From Streptomyces odontomachi (lineage in GTDB: Bacteria; Actinomycetota; Actinomycetes; Streptomycetales; Streptomycetaceae), in NCBI RefSeq assembly GCF_024435355.1, contig NZ_JAMJWG010000015.1, positions 124,001 to 188,000 on the forward strand: a stretch of DNA of 64,000 nucleotides. The letters are read 5' to 3'. Under the pieces are notes generated by a model. That model was given only the letters and a program-made list of their open reading frames with translations. It searched no databases and was not told the DNA's origin. Shown piece after piece: positions 43,284-52,366 of the stretch. How positions within the stretch are numbered: position 1 is the first letter of the stretch; each line of letters starts with the position of its first letter. Both the position numbers and the translations under genes were made by a program.

Positions 43284-45368
43284 TTGCCGCAGGTCAACGA
43301 GGAAGCCGTGCGCCAGGTGGGCGTGCAGCAGGTTCATGTCGACACCGTGTACGCGCGGTTCGACGAGCGGCTTGCGCAGGCGCGGGCGGAGCTGGCGAAG
43401 GTGCTCAGATCGCGCGCCGGCACCCCTGGTGAGGCGTACGAGCGCGAGGTCGCCGCCGAGCGTCTGGGGAGGGAGGCCCGTCGGCTGGAGGGCGCCGAGG
43501 ACGGACTCGTCTTCGGCCGGATCGACGCCGTGGACGGAACCGCCCTGCACGTCGGACGGCTCGGCCTGCACCCGGACGACGGCGACCTGCCGTTGCTCGT
43601 CGACTGGCGTGCCCAGGCGGCCCGGCCCTTCTACGAGGCGACACCGGTTCACCCGATGGGCCTGCGACGCCGCCGTCACCTGCGGGTGACGGGCCGTACG
43701 CTGCGCGCGCTGAGCGACGAGCTGCTGGACGGCTCCGCCCCCACCGCCGACGACGTGCTGGGGGACGGGCCGTTGACGGAGGCGCTCTCGGCACCGCGAA
43801 CGGGGCGGATGAGCGCGGCGGTCGCGACGCTCCAGGCGGAACAGGACGCCGTCGTCCGGTCCCCGCACCGCGGGGTGACGGTGGTGCAGGGCGGCCCGGG
43901 CACCGGGAAGACGGTGGTCGCGCTGCACCGGGCGGCGTATGTGCTGTACGCGTTTCCTCGGGTGGCCGAGCGCGGCGTGCTGGTGCTCGGTCCGAACGCG
44001 CGCTTCCTGGACTACGTCTCCCAGGTGCTGCCCTCGCTCGGCGAGAACGACGTCGTCGTGGCGACGTGCGAGGAGCTGGCCGGCGTCGCGCCCGACGCGG
44101 TGGCACCGTTCGACGTGGCACGCCTCAAGGGCGGTGCGGTGCTGGCGGGCGCGCTCGCGGAACTGGTGCGCGCACGGCAGGCACCGACCGGGACCTTCAG
44201 CGTACGGGTAGGCCAGGAGGTGGTCAGCCTGGCGGAGGCGGAGGTCGCCCGCGCCCGTGACGCGGCCGTGGCGACCGGCCTGTGCCACAACCGCGCCCGG
44301 GAGACGTTCAAGGAACTGCTGGTCGACGCGGTCACGGAAGCGTTGGAACGCGGGATGTACGAGGCCCTGGAGCGCATCGACGCCGAGGTCGCCCAGCTCA
44401 CCGGCCTCGATCTGGACCGGGTCGGCGCCGCCGACCTGCGCCGCCTCGGCTCCGACGACGCACCGGCCGCGGACCTGGCCGACGAGTTCGACGCGGACGC
44501 CGTCCGGACGAGCCTCCTGGACGACGCCGGGGTCGACCGCACCGTGGAAACCCTGTGGCCGCGGCTCACCCCGGACGACGTCGTCCGGGCCCTCCTGGCG
44601 GACCCCCACGCGATGGCCGAGCACCTGCCGCAGCTGACGGACGAGGAACGCGCCCTGCTGCCGGGCCACACCGGCGGGCCGTGGACCGATGCGGACGTGC
44701 CGCTGCTGGACGAGGCGGCGAGCCTGGTCGACGGCCCGCCGCGGCAGAACTTCGGACACATCGTCGTCGACGAGGCGCAGGAACTCACCCCCATGCAATG
44801 GCGGATGGTGCTGCGCCGGTGCCCCGCCGCCTCGATGACCCTGGTCGGTGACTTCGCCCAGGCGGGCCCGGCATCGACCGCACGCGACTGGTCCGAGGCG
44901 CTGGCCCCGCACGTCGGTTCCCGCTTCCGCCTGCACACCCTGACCGTCAGCTACCGCACCACTCAGGAGATCCTCGACAGCACCCGGGGCCTGCTCAAGC
45001 GGATCGCCCCGGGACAGACCCCCAGCCGATCGATCCGCCACGGCGAGGAACCTCGCACCCTGACCGCACATCCCCGCACGCTCGTCACCACCCTGCACGG
45101 CGAACTTCGGAGGCAGGCAGCGGCGTACCCCGACGAACTGTGTGCAGCGATATGCGCCGACACCCGAGTCGACGAGCTGACGTCGGCCGGGATCACCCGA
45201 TGGGCGCGTCTCATCCCGTCGTCCGAGGCCCGTGGCCTGGAATTCGACGCGGCCGTGGTCGTCGATCCGGAGGAGATCGCCGAGGCGCGCCCCAGTGGCG
45301 AGCGGGACCTGTACGTGGCGCTCACCCGGGCCACGAAGAGGCAGTGCGTCATCGCCGTTCGGCCCTGA
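43284..45368 (+). CDS. HelD-type RNA polymerase-associated ATPase (UvrD/Rep-like)
   Basis: 694 residues. TTG 43284 is chosen because AGGAGG lies 8 bases upstream. An N-terminal coiled-coil (YARFDERLAQARAELAKVL) and a LVFGRIDAVDGTALHVGR beta region are the HelD hallmarks. Walker A is VQGGPGTGKTVVAL. Walker B is HIVVDEAQELTPMQW, followed by LVGDFAQAG and SYRTTQEIL. The last motif is LYVALTRATKR. HelD proteins release stalled RNA polymerase from DNA. The Streptomyces relative HelR displaces rifamycin from polymerase. Whether this copy does so is unknown. Confidence 0.9.
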   Translation: MPQVNEEAVRQVGVQQVHVDTVYARFDERLAQARAELAKVLRSRAGTPGEAYEREVAAERLGREARRLEGAEDGLVFGRIDAVDGTALHVGRLGLHPDDGDLPLLVDWRAQAARPFYEATPVHPMGLRRRRHLRVTGRTLRALSDELLDGSAPTADDVLGDGPLTEALSAPRTGRMSAAVATLQAEQDAVVRSPHRGVTVVQGGPGTGKTVVALHRAAYVLYAFPRVAERGVLVLGPNARFLDYVSQVLPSLGENDVVVATCEELAGVAPDAVAPFDVARLKGGAVLAGALAELVRARQAPTGTFSVRVGQEVVSLAEAEVARARDAAVATGLCHNRARETFKELLVDAVTEALERGMYEALERIDAEVAQLTGLDLDRVGAADLRRLGSDDAPAADLADEFDADAVRTSLLDDAGVDRTVETLWPRLTPDDVVRALLADPHAMAEHLPQLTDEERALLPGHTGGPWTDADVPLLDEAASLVDGPPRQNFGHIVVDEAQELTPMQWRMVLRRCPAASMTLVGDFAQAGPASTARDWSEALAPHVGSRFRLHTLTVSYRTTQEILDSTRGLLKRIAPGQTPSRSIRHGEEPRTLTAHPRTLVTTLHGELRRQAAAYPDELCAAICADTRVDELTSAGITRWARLIPSSEARGLEFDAAVVVDPEEIAEARPSGERDLYVALTRATKRQCVIAVRP

Positions 45369-45572
45369 ACCGGGCGTGCGCGGCATGCGCGGCACGGCCG
45401 AGCCCTGGTCGCACCGGTGATCGTCCGTCGCGGTCATCCGTCGTGATCATCCGCAGGGTTCAGGCCATCCCTGGCCGACACGCCGAACTCGTTCATAACT
45501 CAGTGCGAAGAGTCGTAGCTCTGTGCGACGATGTCGATCGTGTATGCGAACGGGGAGTCGGCAGCCGTATCA

Positions 45573-45626
45573 GTTCAGACGTCCTGGTTGGTTCAGACGT
45601 CGTGGTTGGTTCAGACGTCGTGGCTG
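45573..45626. repeat. Three tandem 18-bp direct repeats before the toxin locus
   Basis: GTTCAGACGTCCTGGTTG, GTTCAGACGTCGTGGTTG and GTTCAGACGTCGTGGCTG lie at 45573, 45591 and 45609, ending 24 bases before the next GTG start. Exact period and near identity suggest a regulator-binding array or slippage. The rest of the 45369-45649 gap shows nothing else certain. Confidence 0.85.
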
Positions 45627-45649
45627 GTTTGGGTTCGGGCAGGTGAGCG

Positions 45650-46333
45650 GTGACCACCGAAGGACCGGACCTCCAGGCGGGGCATGAGAGCCTGGCCAAG
45701 ATCACCAAGGGGCTCACCGACGCGCTCGGGGAGCTGAAGGAGCTCGGTACGGCAGGTTCGGCGGGCACCGGGCGCGGTTTCGAGATACTGAGCCTGTCGC
45801 AGCTGGCGGTGGGATACGGCGAGTTGGCGGACGTCTTCGAGTCGTTCTGCGAGCGTTGGGAGTGGGGCGTCCGCTCGCTGATCGGCGAGGCGAACACGTT
45901 CGCACGAGGTGTCGGCCTCGCGGCGGGCACCTTCCACGAGACCGACGAGTACGTGGAGGGCGCGGCGAAGATCGCCGTGAACGCGGCCATCGGCGACCCG
46001 CACCTGAGCGAGGACCAGGTCACCGACCGCTCCTGGGGCGAGGTCTGGGGAGACAACCCGTTCTCGCAGGTACAGCACGCGGACTACAGCGCCGAGTCCG
46101 CCGAGCGTGCCCAGGACGCCATCAGGCAGGGCTGGAACACCGCGGGAGAGACCCCCGGGGTGGAGCGTTCGTTCACCGCGCAGGACCCCGCGGACCAGCC
46201 GCCCCCGGCACACCAGCCCACGGAGCCGCTCGGCCCCGTCCAGCGTTCCTTCCACCCCCGGCAGGACCCGGGCGGGGACGGGACGGACGCCGCGGGCGGG
46301 GCGGGCGCGGCGAGCGACGGCGGTGACCGCTGA
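45650..46333 (+). CDS. Helical partner protein of the RHS toxin (WXG100-like context)
   Basis: 227 residues. Residues 1-120 are helical (ESLAKITKGLTDALGELKELG; ELADVFESFCERWEWGVRSLIGEANTFARGVGLAAGTFHETDEYV), like the small helical proteins of type VII secretion. The C-terminal 90 are Pro/Gln/Asp-rich and disordered. The stop TGA shares its last base with the ATG of the RHS protein. The two are therefore co-translated, and this product may be a chaperone or co-secreted partner. No strict WxG is seen in it. Confidence 0.8.
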   Translation: MTTEGPDLQAGHESLAKITKGLTDALGELKELGTAGSAGTGRGFEILSLSQLAVGYGELADVFESFCERWEWGVRSLIGEANTFARGVGLAAGTFHETDEYVEGAAKIAVNAAIGDPHLSEDQVTDRSWGEVWGDNPFSQVQHADYSAESAERAQDAIRQGWNTAGETPGVERSFTAQDPADQPPPAHQPTEPLGPVQRSFHPRQDPGGDGTDAAGGAGAASDGGDR

Positions 46334-49300
46334 TGAGCGTCTTCGGCGAAATCGGCGGCCACATCGCCCATGGGGTCAACAAGGGCCTGGGCGCGGTCGA
46401 ACACGGCGTCGACGTGGTCAAGAAGGGCGTCGGCGAGGGCGTCGACTGGACGACGGACGAGATCGGCGCCGGCCTGGACCGGGTCGGCGCGCACGGCCTG
46501 GCCGACACCGTCGAGGACATCGGTGACGAGCTGGCCTCCGACCTGGGCGCGACACCGGGCGAGAAGCAGCTCGGCGAGACCGACGACCCCAATGAGCTGA
46601 TCCACGGATATCCGAAGAACCTACGGATCGTCGCGGGCCATCTGAAGGACTTCCACAAGGCGTTCGACCGCGTCGGGCAGGGCATGCGCGGCCTGGACTC
46701 CTCGCACTGGCGGGGCGAGGCAGCGGACACCTTCCGCGAGAAGTTCGCCATGCACCCCACGAAGTGGCTGCACGCTGCCGACGCCTGCGAGGCGGCGGGC
46801 AAGGCCCTGGACTCCTACGCGGACACCGTCGCCTGGGCCCTGACCCAGGCCGCCGAGGCCATCGCGACGTACGCGAAGGGCAAGGGCGCGTCCGACCTCG
46901 CGCATGAGAACTTCCGCAAGGAGTGCGACGCCTACCGCAAGAAGATGGAAAGGGAGAAGGACCCGGGCCCCGGCCCGGCGCCGTTCACCGACCCGGGCCA
47001 GGCCGAGATACGGCGCGCCCGCGAGATCCTGGCCACCGCCCGCCGCCAGCGCAACAAGGCCGGCCAGGACGCCGCCGACGCGGTCAGGTCCGCCCTGAAG
47101 CACGCCCCGGCAGAGCCCCCGCCGCTGTCCCGGCTGGGCGCGGACTTCGCCGACGCCGGCGTCGGCACCGGCATCGAGCTGGCCCACTTCACCGGCGGCG
47201 TCGTCAAGGGCACCGCAGGCCTCGTCAACCTCGTCCGCGGCATCAACCCGCTCGACACGTACAACGCCACACACCCCGCCGAATACGTACAGGACCTGAA
47301 CCTGGCGGCGGCCGGCCTGGTGTCGACGGCCGCCCATCCGAACCAAGCGGTGGGGATGGCTCTGGACGACTTCCGCAAGGACCCGTCGGAGTTCGCGGGG
47401 CGTGCACTGCCGAACCTGTTCACGGGGGACGGGGCGGGCGCGGTTGCTCGGGGCGGGGCCGAGGCGGGCGTGCGTGCCGCGGCCGAGGCGGGGGCCCGGG
47501 CGGGGTTCGAGGACGCGGCCAAGGCGGGGGCGCGGGGGGCGGTCCGCCGGGACGCGGCGGCGGTTTCCCGTGACGAGGGCGTCGTCTCCCACGGCACCGA
47601 CCCGATCGACCTGGCCACGGGCCGGATGTACCTCCCGCAGACCGACGTGGAGCTGCCGGGTGCGCTGCCGCTCGCCTTCCGGCGGCGCGTGGAGTCCGGC
47701 TACCGGTTGGGCCACTGGTTCGGCCCGTCCTGGTCGAGCACCGTCGACCAGCGCCTGGAGATCGATGCGGAGGGGGTCGTCTTCGTCCAGGAGGACGGCC
47801 TGCTGCTGGCGTACCCGCACCCGCAGCCCGGCACCCCGGTCCTGCCGGGCCACGGCCCGCGCTGGCCCCTGGAACGGGCGCCCGACGACGCCGGGTACGT
47901 CATCCGGGACCCTGAGACGGGCCGCGCGTGGCACTTCGCCGACGAGGGAGAGGGTTTGGCGAACCCCGGCGAGTCTGCTGGCAGCCAGGGGGTTCGGCGG
48001 GCCGTCCTGGAGCAGATCGACGACCGCAACGGCCACTGGATCTCCTTCTCCTACGCCCCGGAGAGCGGCGCCCCGACCGCCATCACCCACAGCGCCGGCT
48101 ACCGCCTTGGGGTGGTGACGACCGCCGACCGCATCACCGCCCTCCACCTGGCCGGCGCCGCCCCCGACGGCACCGACCAGGTGCTGGTCCGCTACGGCTA
48201 CGACGCCGACGGCAACCTGACGGAGGTCGTGAACTCGTCGGGCAAGCCGCTGCGCTTCACCTACGACACGGCACGCCGGGTCACGTCCTGGACGGACACC
48301 AACGCCCGCTCGTACACGTACGAGTACGACGACGAGGACCGCTGCGTCGCCGAAGCCGGCTCCGCCGGCCACATGAGCCTGCGCCTGACCTACGGCACCG
48401 ACCCGGAATCCGGCCTCCGGGTCACCAGAACCACCACAGCCGACGGCCACACCCGCCACTTCCTGATCAACACGGCCAGCCAGGTCATCGCCGAGTCCGA
48501 CCCGCTCGGCGCGGTCACCCGCTACCAGCGCGACCGCGCCAACCGCCTGCTGAGCCAGACGGACCCGCTCGGTCATACGACCGAGCTGCGTTATGACGCG
48601 GCGGGACGACTGACGGCGGTGGTCCGGCCGGACGGGCGGGAGACGCGGGCGGAGTACGAGCCGCTTCCGGGCTCGGGCCCGGAGTCGGGGGCGGATTTGC
48701 CCTCGGGCTCGGACGTGGGCACGGGTTGGCGCCCAGACGGCGGCTTACCCGTACGGGTCACCGGCCCCGACGGCCTGACGTGGCACCAGTCCTACGACAC
48801 CCGCGGCAACCGCACCAGCGTCACCGACCCCACCGGTGCCACGACCACGTACGCCTACGACGAGGCGGGCCACCTCGCGTCGGTCACCGACGCCGCAGGT
48901 CACCGCACCCTGGTCCGCTGTGACCGGGCCGGCCTGCCCCTGGAGGTCGTCGACCCTTTGGGTGCGGTGACCCGGTATGAGCGGGACGCCTTCGGCCGCC
49001 CCGTCACGCTGACGGACCCACTCGGCGGGACGACGCGCCTGGAGTGGACGGTGGAGGGCCACCTGTCCCGTCGCACGGCGCCCGACGGCACGGTCGAGTC
49101 CTGGACGTACGACGGCGAAGGCAACTGCACCACGCACACCGACCCGCAGGGCGCCGTCACCCGCTTCGAGTACGGCCACTTCGACGTCCTCACGGCCCGC
49201 ACCGACCCCGACGGCGTCCGCTACACCTTCGACCACGACACGGAACTACGCCTCACCCGCGTCACGAATCCCCAGGGCCTCACCTGGGACTACGCCTACG

Positions 49301-51345
49301 ACCCGGCGGGCCACCTCATATCGGAAACGGACTTCGACGGCAGGATCCTGACGTACGAGTACGACCCGGCGGGCCGCCTGACGTCCCGTACGACGCCGCT
49401 GGGCGACCGCGTCACGTTCGACCGGAACGCGCTGGGCCAGGTCGTCCGCAAGACGGTGACCGCGGAGGCCACCGGCGCCGGCACGTCCGTCTCCACCTAC
49501 ACGTACGACCTCACCGACCAACTCGCGGAGGCCACCGCCCCCGGCACGAGCCTGACCCTTCTTCGGGACCGCTACGGTCGCCTGCGCTCGGAGACGGTCG
49601 ACGGCCGCACGATCGCGTACGCCTACGACGAGTTGGGGCGCCGCACGGGGCGTACGACACCGTCGGGTGCGGAGTCCGTGTGGACGTACGACGCGGTGGG
49701 GCGCCCGGCCTCGTTGACGACGTCGGGCCGCAGGTTGACGTTCGAGAGGGACGTGGCGGGGCGCGAGGTGGGGCGGCGCATCGGGGAGGCGGCGTCCCTC
49801 CACAACACCTTCGACCCGTTGGGCCGCCTGACGACCCAGTCCGTGTACGCCGGGTACGGGGCGGACGGGGAGCAGACGGCCCACCGCACCTACACCTACC
49901 GCGCGGACGGCCACGTCACCGCGATCGACGATGCCCGCACCGGCGTCCGCCGCTTCGACCTGGACACGGCAGGCCGCGTGACGGCGGTGCACGCGGCGAA
50001 CTGGTCGGAGCGGTACGCGTACGACGAGGCGGGCAACCAGACGCAGGCGACGTGGCCGGAGAAGCACCCCGGCCACGAGGCCCGCGGCCCGCGCACGTAC
50101 GCGGGCACCCGCATCACCCGAGCCGGGGACGTCCACTACGAACACGACGCGGCGGGCCGCATCACGCTACGCCGCAAGACCCGCCTCTCCCGCAAGCCGG
50201 ACGTCTGGCACTACGAGTGGGACCCCGAGGACCGCCTCACCGCGGTGGTGACCCCGGACGGCACCCGCTGGCGCTACACGTACGACCCGCTGGGCCGCCG
50301 TACGGCGAAGCAACGGATGGCCGCCGATGGCGAGACGGTGACCGAGGAAACCGTCTTCACGTGGGACGCCACGACCCTCTGCGAACAGGTAACACGCGGC
50401 GAGCCGCACCCGAACGCGATAACCCTGACGTGGGACCACGCGGGCCTACACCCGCTGACGCAGACGGAACGCATCACATCGGGGACCCCAGTCGTCTCCG
50501 CCCCTGACACCCCCACGTCCTCCCTGGCCACCCTCGACGGCCCTTCGCCGGCAACGGCATCGGAAGCCACCACGGAGGAAATAGCCTCCCGCTTCTTCGC
50601 CATTATCACGGACCTGGTGGGCACCCCCACCGAACTCGTAGACGACCAGGGCACGATCGCCTGGCACAGCCGCACGACGTTGTGGGGCACGACAACGTGG
50701 AACAGATCGGCGACGACGTACACCCCGTTGCGCTTCCCGGGCCAGTACTTCGACCCGGAATCGGGCCTGCACTACAACTACTTCAGGACGTATGACCCGG
50801 AGACGGCGCGGTATCTGACGCCGGATCCACTCGGACTGACTCCCGCTCCTAACCCAGTTTCCTATGTAGACAACCCGCACGTGTGGGCAGACCCGGAGGG
50901 GCTAAGCCCCTGCCCGTCCGAAATGGATCGTCGTCCCCGGCCCCCTTCATACGGACAGGGAAATGGAAACGACTGGGCGAGGAGTGTTTCTCGGCAAGGG
51001 CGATCTGACAACTCGGCGGTCATATCCGGACACGGATATTATGAATTTGGCGTTGGGGACATGCAGGTCCCAGGTGGAACCTGGCTCAAATTTTATGTGA
51101 AGGACGGCGAAAGGCTGTCTGATTCAATAGGTCATGCGATTGAAGTGGGAGAAAATAGGCTGCCGGCGGACACGTACGGTCCCGGAAAGATGCTCCCAGA
51201 CTATATTGTGGACCGACCGAATGGTCTACGTATCAGTGGTAGGTCTATTACGGTGAATGCCCCAACCCGTCTTAGCGAGATCGTTAGTGAGGGTATGGGG
51301 GCCGTGCATGTAGTTATTTGTCGAGAACATATCAAACCCTGGTGA
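46333..51345 (+). CDS. RHS-repeat polymorphic toxin with Stv-like C-terminal domain
   Basis: 1670 residues. Residues about 95-185 form a WXG100-like helical domain with SHWRGEAADTF. A helical/Ala-rich spacer follows. DUF6531 starts near 420 (GTDPIDLATGRMYLPQTDVEL). About 25 YD/RHS repeats run from 620 to 1380 (YDAAGRLTAV-type). The RHS core end is PLRFPGQYFDPESGLHYNYFRTYDPETARYLTPDPLG (about 1465-1500). The variable tail from about 1525 contains ISGHGYYEFGVGDMQVPGGTW and resembles, from memory, the Stv adhesin-like domain. Its activity is unknown. The DNA turns AT-rich at the tail, as expected for an exchanged toxin module. Confidence 0.93.
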   Translation: MSVFGEIGGHIAHGVNKGLGAVEHGVDVVKKGVGEGVDWTTDEIGAGLDRVGAHGLADTVEDIGDELASDLGATPGEKQLGETDDPNELIHGYPKNLRIVAGHLKDFHKAFDRVGQGMRGLDSSHWRGEAADTFREKFAMHPTKWLHAADACEAAGKALDSYADTVAWALTQAAEAIATYAKGKGASDLAHENFRKECDAYRKKMEREKDPGPGPAPFTDPGQAEIRRAREILATARRQRNKAGQDAADAVRSALKHAPAEPPPLSRLGADFADAGVGTGIELAHFTGGVVKGTAGLVNLVRGINPLDTYNATHPAEYVQDLNLAAAGLVSTAAHPNQAVGMALDDFRKDPSEFAGRALPNLFTGDGAGAVARGGAEAGVRAAAEAGARAGFEDAAKAGARGAVRRDAAAVSRDEGVVSHGTDPIDLATGRMYLPQTDVELPGALPLAFRRRVESGYRLGHWFGPSWSSTVDQRLEIDAEGVVFVQEDGLLLAYPHPQPGTPVLPGHGPRWPLERAPDDAGYVIRDPETGRAWHFADEGEGLANPGESAGSQGVRRAVLEQIDDRNGHWISFSYAPESGAPTAITHSAGYRLGVVTTADRITALHLAGAAPDGTDQVLVRYGYDADGNLTEVVNSSGKPLRFTYDTARRVTSWTDTNARSYTYEYDDEDRCVAEAGSAGHMSLRLTYGTDPESGLRVTRTTTADGHTRHFLINTASQVIAESDPLGAVTRYQRDRANRLLSQTDPLGHTTELRYDAAGRLTAVVRPDGRETRAEYEPLPGSGPESGADLPSGSDVGTGWRPDGGLPVRVTGPDGLTWHQSYDTRGNRTSVTDPTGATTTYAYDEAGHLASVTDAAGHRTLVRCDRAGLPLEVVDPLGAVTRYERDAFGRPVTLTDPLGGTTRLEWTVEGHLSRRTAPDGTVESWTYDGEGNCTTHTDPQGAVTRFEYGHFDVLTARTDPDGVRYTFDHDTELRLTRVTNPQGLTWDYAYDPAGHLISETDFDGRILTYEYDPAGRLTSRTTPLGDRVTFDRNALGQVVRKTVTAEATGAGTSVSTYTYDLTDQLAEATAPGTSLTLLRDRYGRLRSETVDGRTIAYAYDELGRRTGRTTPSGAESVWTYDAVGRPASLTTSGRRLTFERDVAGREVGRRIGEAASLHNTFDPLGRLTTQSVYAGYGADGEQTAHRTYTYRADGHVTAIDDARTGVRRFDLDTAGRVTAVHAANWSERYAYDEAGNQTQATWPEKHPGHEARGPRTYAGTRITRAGDVHYEHDAAGRITLRRKTRLSRKPDVWHYEWDPEDRLTAVVTPDGTRWRYTYDPLGRRTAKQRMAADGETVTEETVFTWDATTLCEQVTRGEPHPNAITLTWDHAGLHPLTQTERITSGTPVVSAPDTPTSSLATLDGPSPATASEATTEEIASRFFAIITDLVGTPTELVDDQGTIAWHSRTTLWGTTTWNRSATTYTPLRFPGQYFDPESGLHYNYFRTYDPETARYLTPDPLGLTPAPNPVSYVDNPHVWADPEGLSPCPSEMDRRPRPPSYGQGNGNDWARSVSRQGRSDNSAVISGHGYYEFGVGDMQVPGGTWLKFYVKDGERLSDSIGHAIEVGENRLPADTYGPGKMLPDYIVDRPNGLRISGRSITVNAPTRLSEIVSEGMGAVHVVICREHIKPW

Positions 51346-51351
51346 AGGTAA

Positions 51352-51741
51352 ATGGCGTACTTTGCAGATCTAACTCCGTACGAATATTCTGACACTCGGG
51401 AAGGAATGGTGAATATCGGATGGCTCTCGCGTGACCACGCTTATCCTGTTGGAGATCCTCCGGAGGGGCTGGTCCCGGTGTTGGGCGAGTTGATTAAGAA
51501 TCCGAGCAACGTGTATCGCGGGATGCATTTTTGCGAATTGTGTCCATCCTTTGAAGTAGCCAAAGAGACTACTTCTTGGAATGGGTATTTTGTTGGAAGC
51601 GGCGAGATTCGTGTGCCGGGCTTGGGTGGCATCGTGTACGTTGCCCCGGTAATGGTGGTGCACTATGTTGCTGATCATCACTATCTTCCGCCTTTGGAAT
51701 TCCGTCAGGCGGCTAATCCGAGTTCGATATTGGAAATTTGA
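51352..51741 (+). CDS. Putative immunity protein (DUF7919-like)
   Basis: 129 residues, beginning 6 bases after the toxin stop with GAAGG directly before ATG 51352. MAYFADLTPYEYSDTREGMVNIGWLSRDHAYPVG and GMHFCELCPSFE suggest a small soluble protein with a CxxC pair. From memory this matches a family (DUF7919) often placed behind polymorphic toxins. The location makes it the first candidate immunity protein for the RHS tail. The codon use is visibly less GC-rich than in the RHS body, so it probably arrived with the tail. Confidence 0.75.
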   Translation: MAYFADLTPYEYSDTREGMVNIGWLSRDHAYPVGDPPEGLVPVLGELIKNPSNVYRGMHFCELCPSFEVAKETTSWNGYFVGSGEIRVPGLGGIVYVAPVMVVHYVADHHYLPPLEFRQAANPSSILEI

Positions 51742-51771
51742 ATGGCGTCGCGATCTTGAGGCTAATCTACC

Positions 51772-52035
51772 ATGGTGAATAATGGAATATGTGATCAGAT
51801 TCGAATCCACTTGAGTCGGCTCGTGGAAGGAGAAATTTCCCCCGAAGAGGCATCCAATTGGGCTTTGAGTGTCATGGAGCAGTATACTTCCGAGTCGATT
51901 GACCCGAAAGTGTGGCACGCCCTGGATCAACTCGCTGGCGCGGACTTGCTTGAGTCTCCTGGAAATTTTCTCCATGACGCGAAGGATTTCTCTAAATGGT
52001 ATGAGGACTTTTCGCGGTCGGCTTCGGTTGATTAG
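51772..52035 (+). CDS. Small acidic protein, second candidate immunity gene
   Basis: 87 residues, acidic and mainly helical: GICDQIRIHLSRLVEGEISPEEASNWALSVMEQY, then KVWHALDQLAGADLLESPGNFLHD. Such short acidic helical proteins are common immunity factors behind toxin genes. No family is recognised. GAGG lies about 9 bases before the ATG. AT-rich codon use is shared with the preceding gene. It might be immunity to the present tail, or to one that has been lost. Confidence 0.68.
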   Translation: MVNNGICDQIRIHLSRLVEGEISPEEASNWALSVMEQYTSESIDPKVWHALDQLAGADLLESPGNFLHDAKDFSKWYEDFSRSASVD

Positions 52036-52160
52036 GTTCATATTGAGATGGCTGTCCCCCCTGCGAGGCCGAATCTACCTAGTTCTTTAGGTCGATAAGC
52101 TGGATGCGAAGTTCGAAATCCACACGGCATCGGGGGTCGAGGCGCAGTGATTGGCCCTAA

Positions 52161-52366
52161 GTGCTTACTCGCGGTGGCGATGTTATTGCAGCTGGTGAGG
52201 CAGAAATAGCGGGTGGTTCCGGACCTATTTGGGAATGGAAATCAACAATATGAGCGGGCATTGTGGGCCGTCACTGGAAAGTCTCCAGAAAGGGCGAGAG
52301 GCGTTTGAACGTGCCGGAATCATATTTTTCCTAAGGAGTCCGAAGGTGACGAGAAGCAGCGTGTGA
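52161..52366 (+). pseudogene. Frameshifted remnant of a polymorphic toxin C-terminal tail
   Basis: Frame one (GTG 52161 to TGA 52253) reads VLTRGGDVIAAGEAEIAGG, SGPIWEWKSTI. A second frame continues the sense: EINNMSGHCGPSLESLQKGR, EAFERAGI. It then drifts to a stop at 52364-52366. The GG-x-VxxAGEAEI...INN-SGHxxPS-xS-xxAxxAFxxAG pattern is, from memory, the terminal segment of many RHS/CDI toxins. The frameshift near 52230 and the missing upstream body mark it as a decayed orphan tail. Its stop overlaps the next gene by GTGA. Confidence 0.7.

Noticed and set aside
45573-45626. CRISPR-like array
   Set aside because: The 18-bp repeats are contiguous with no spacers and no cas genes nearby.
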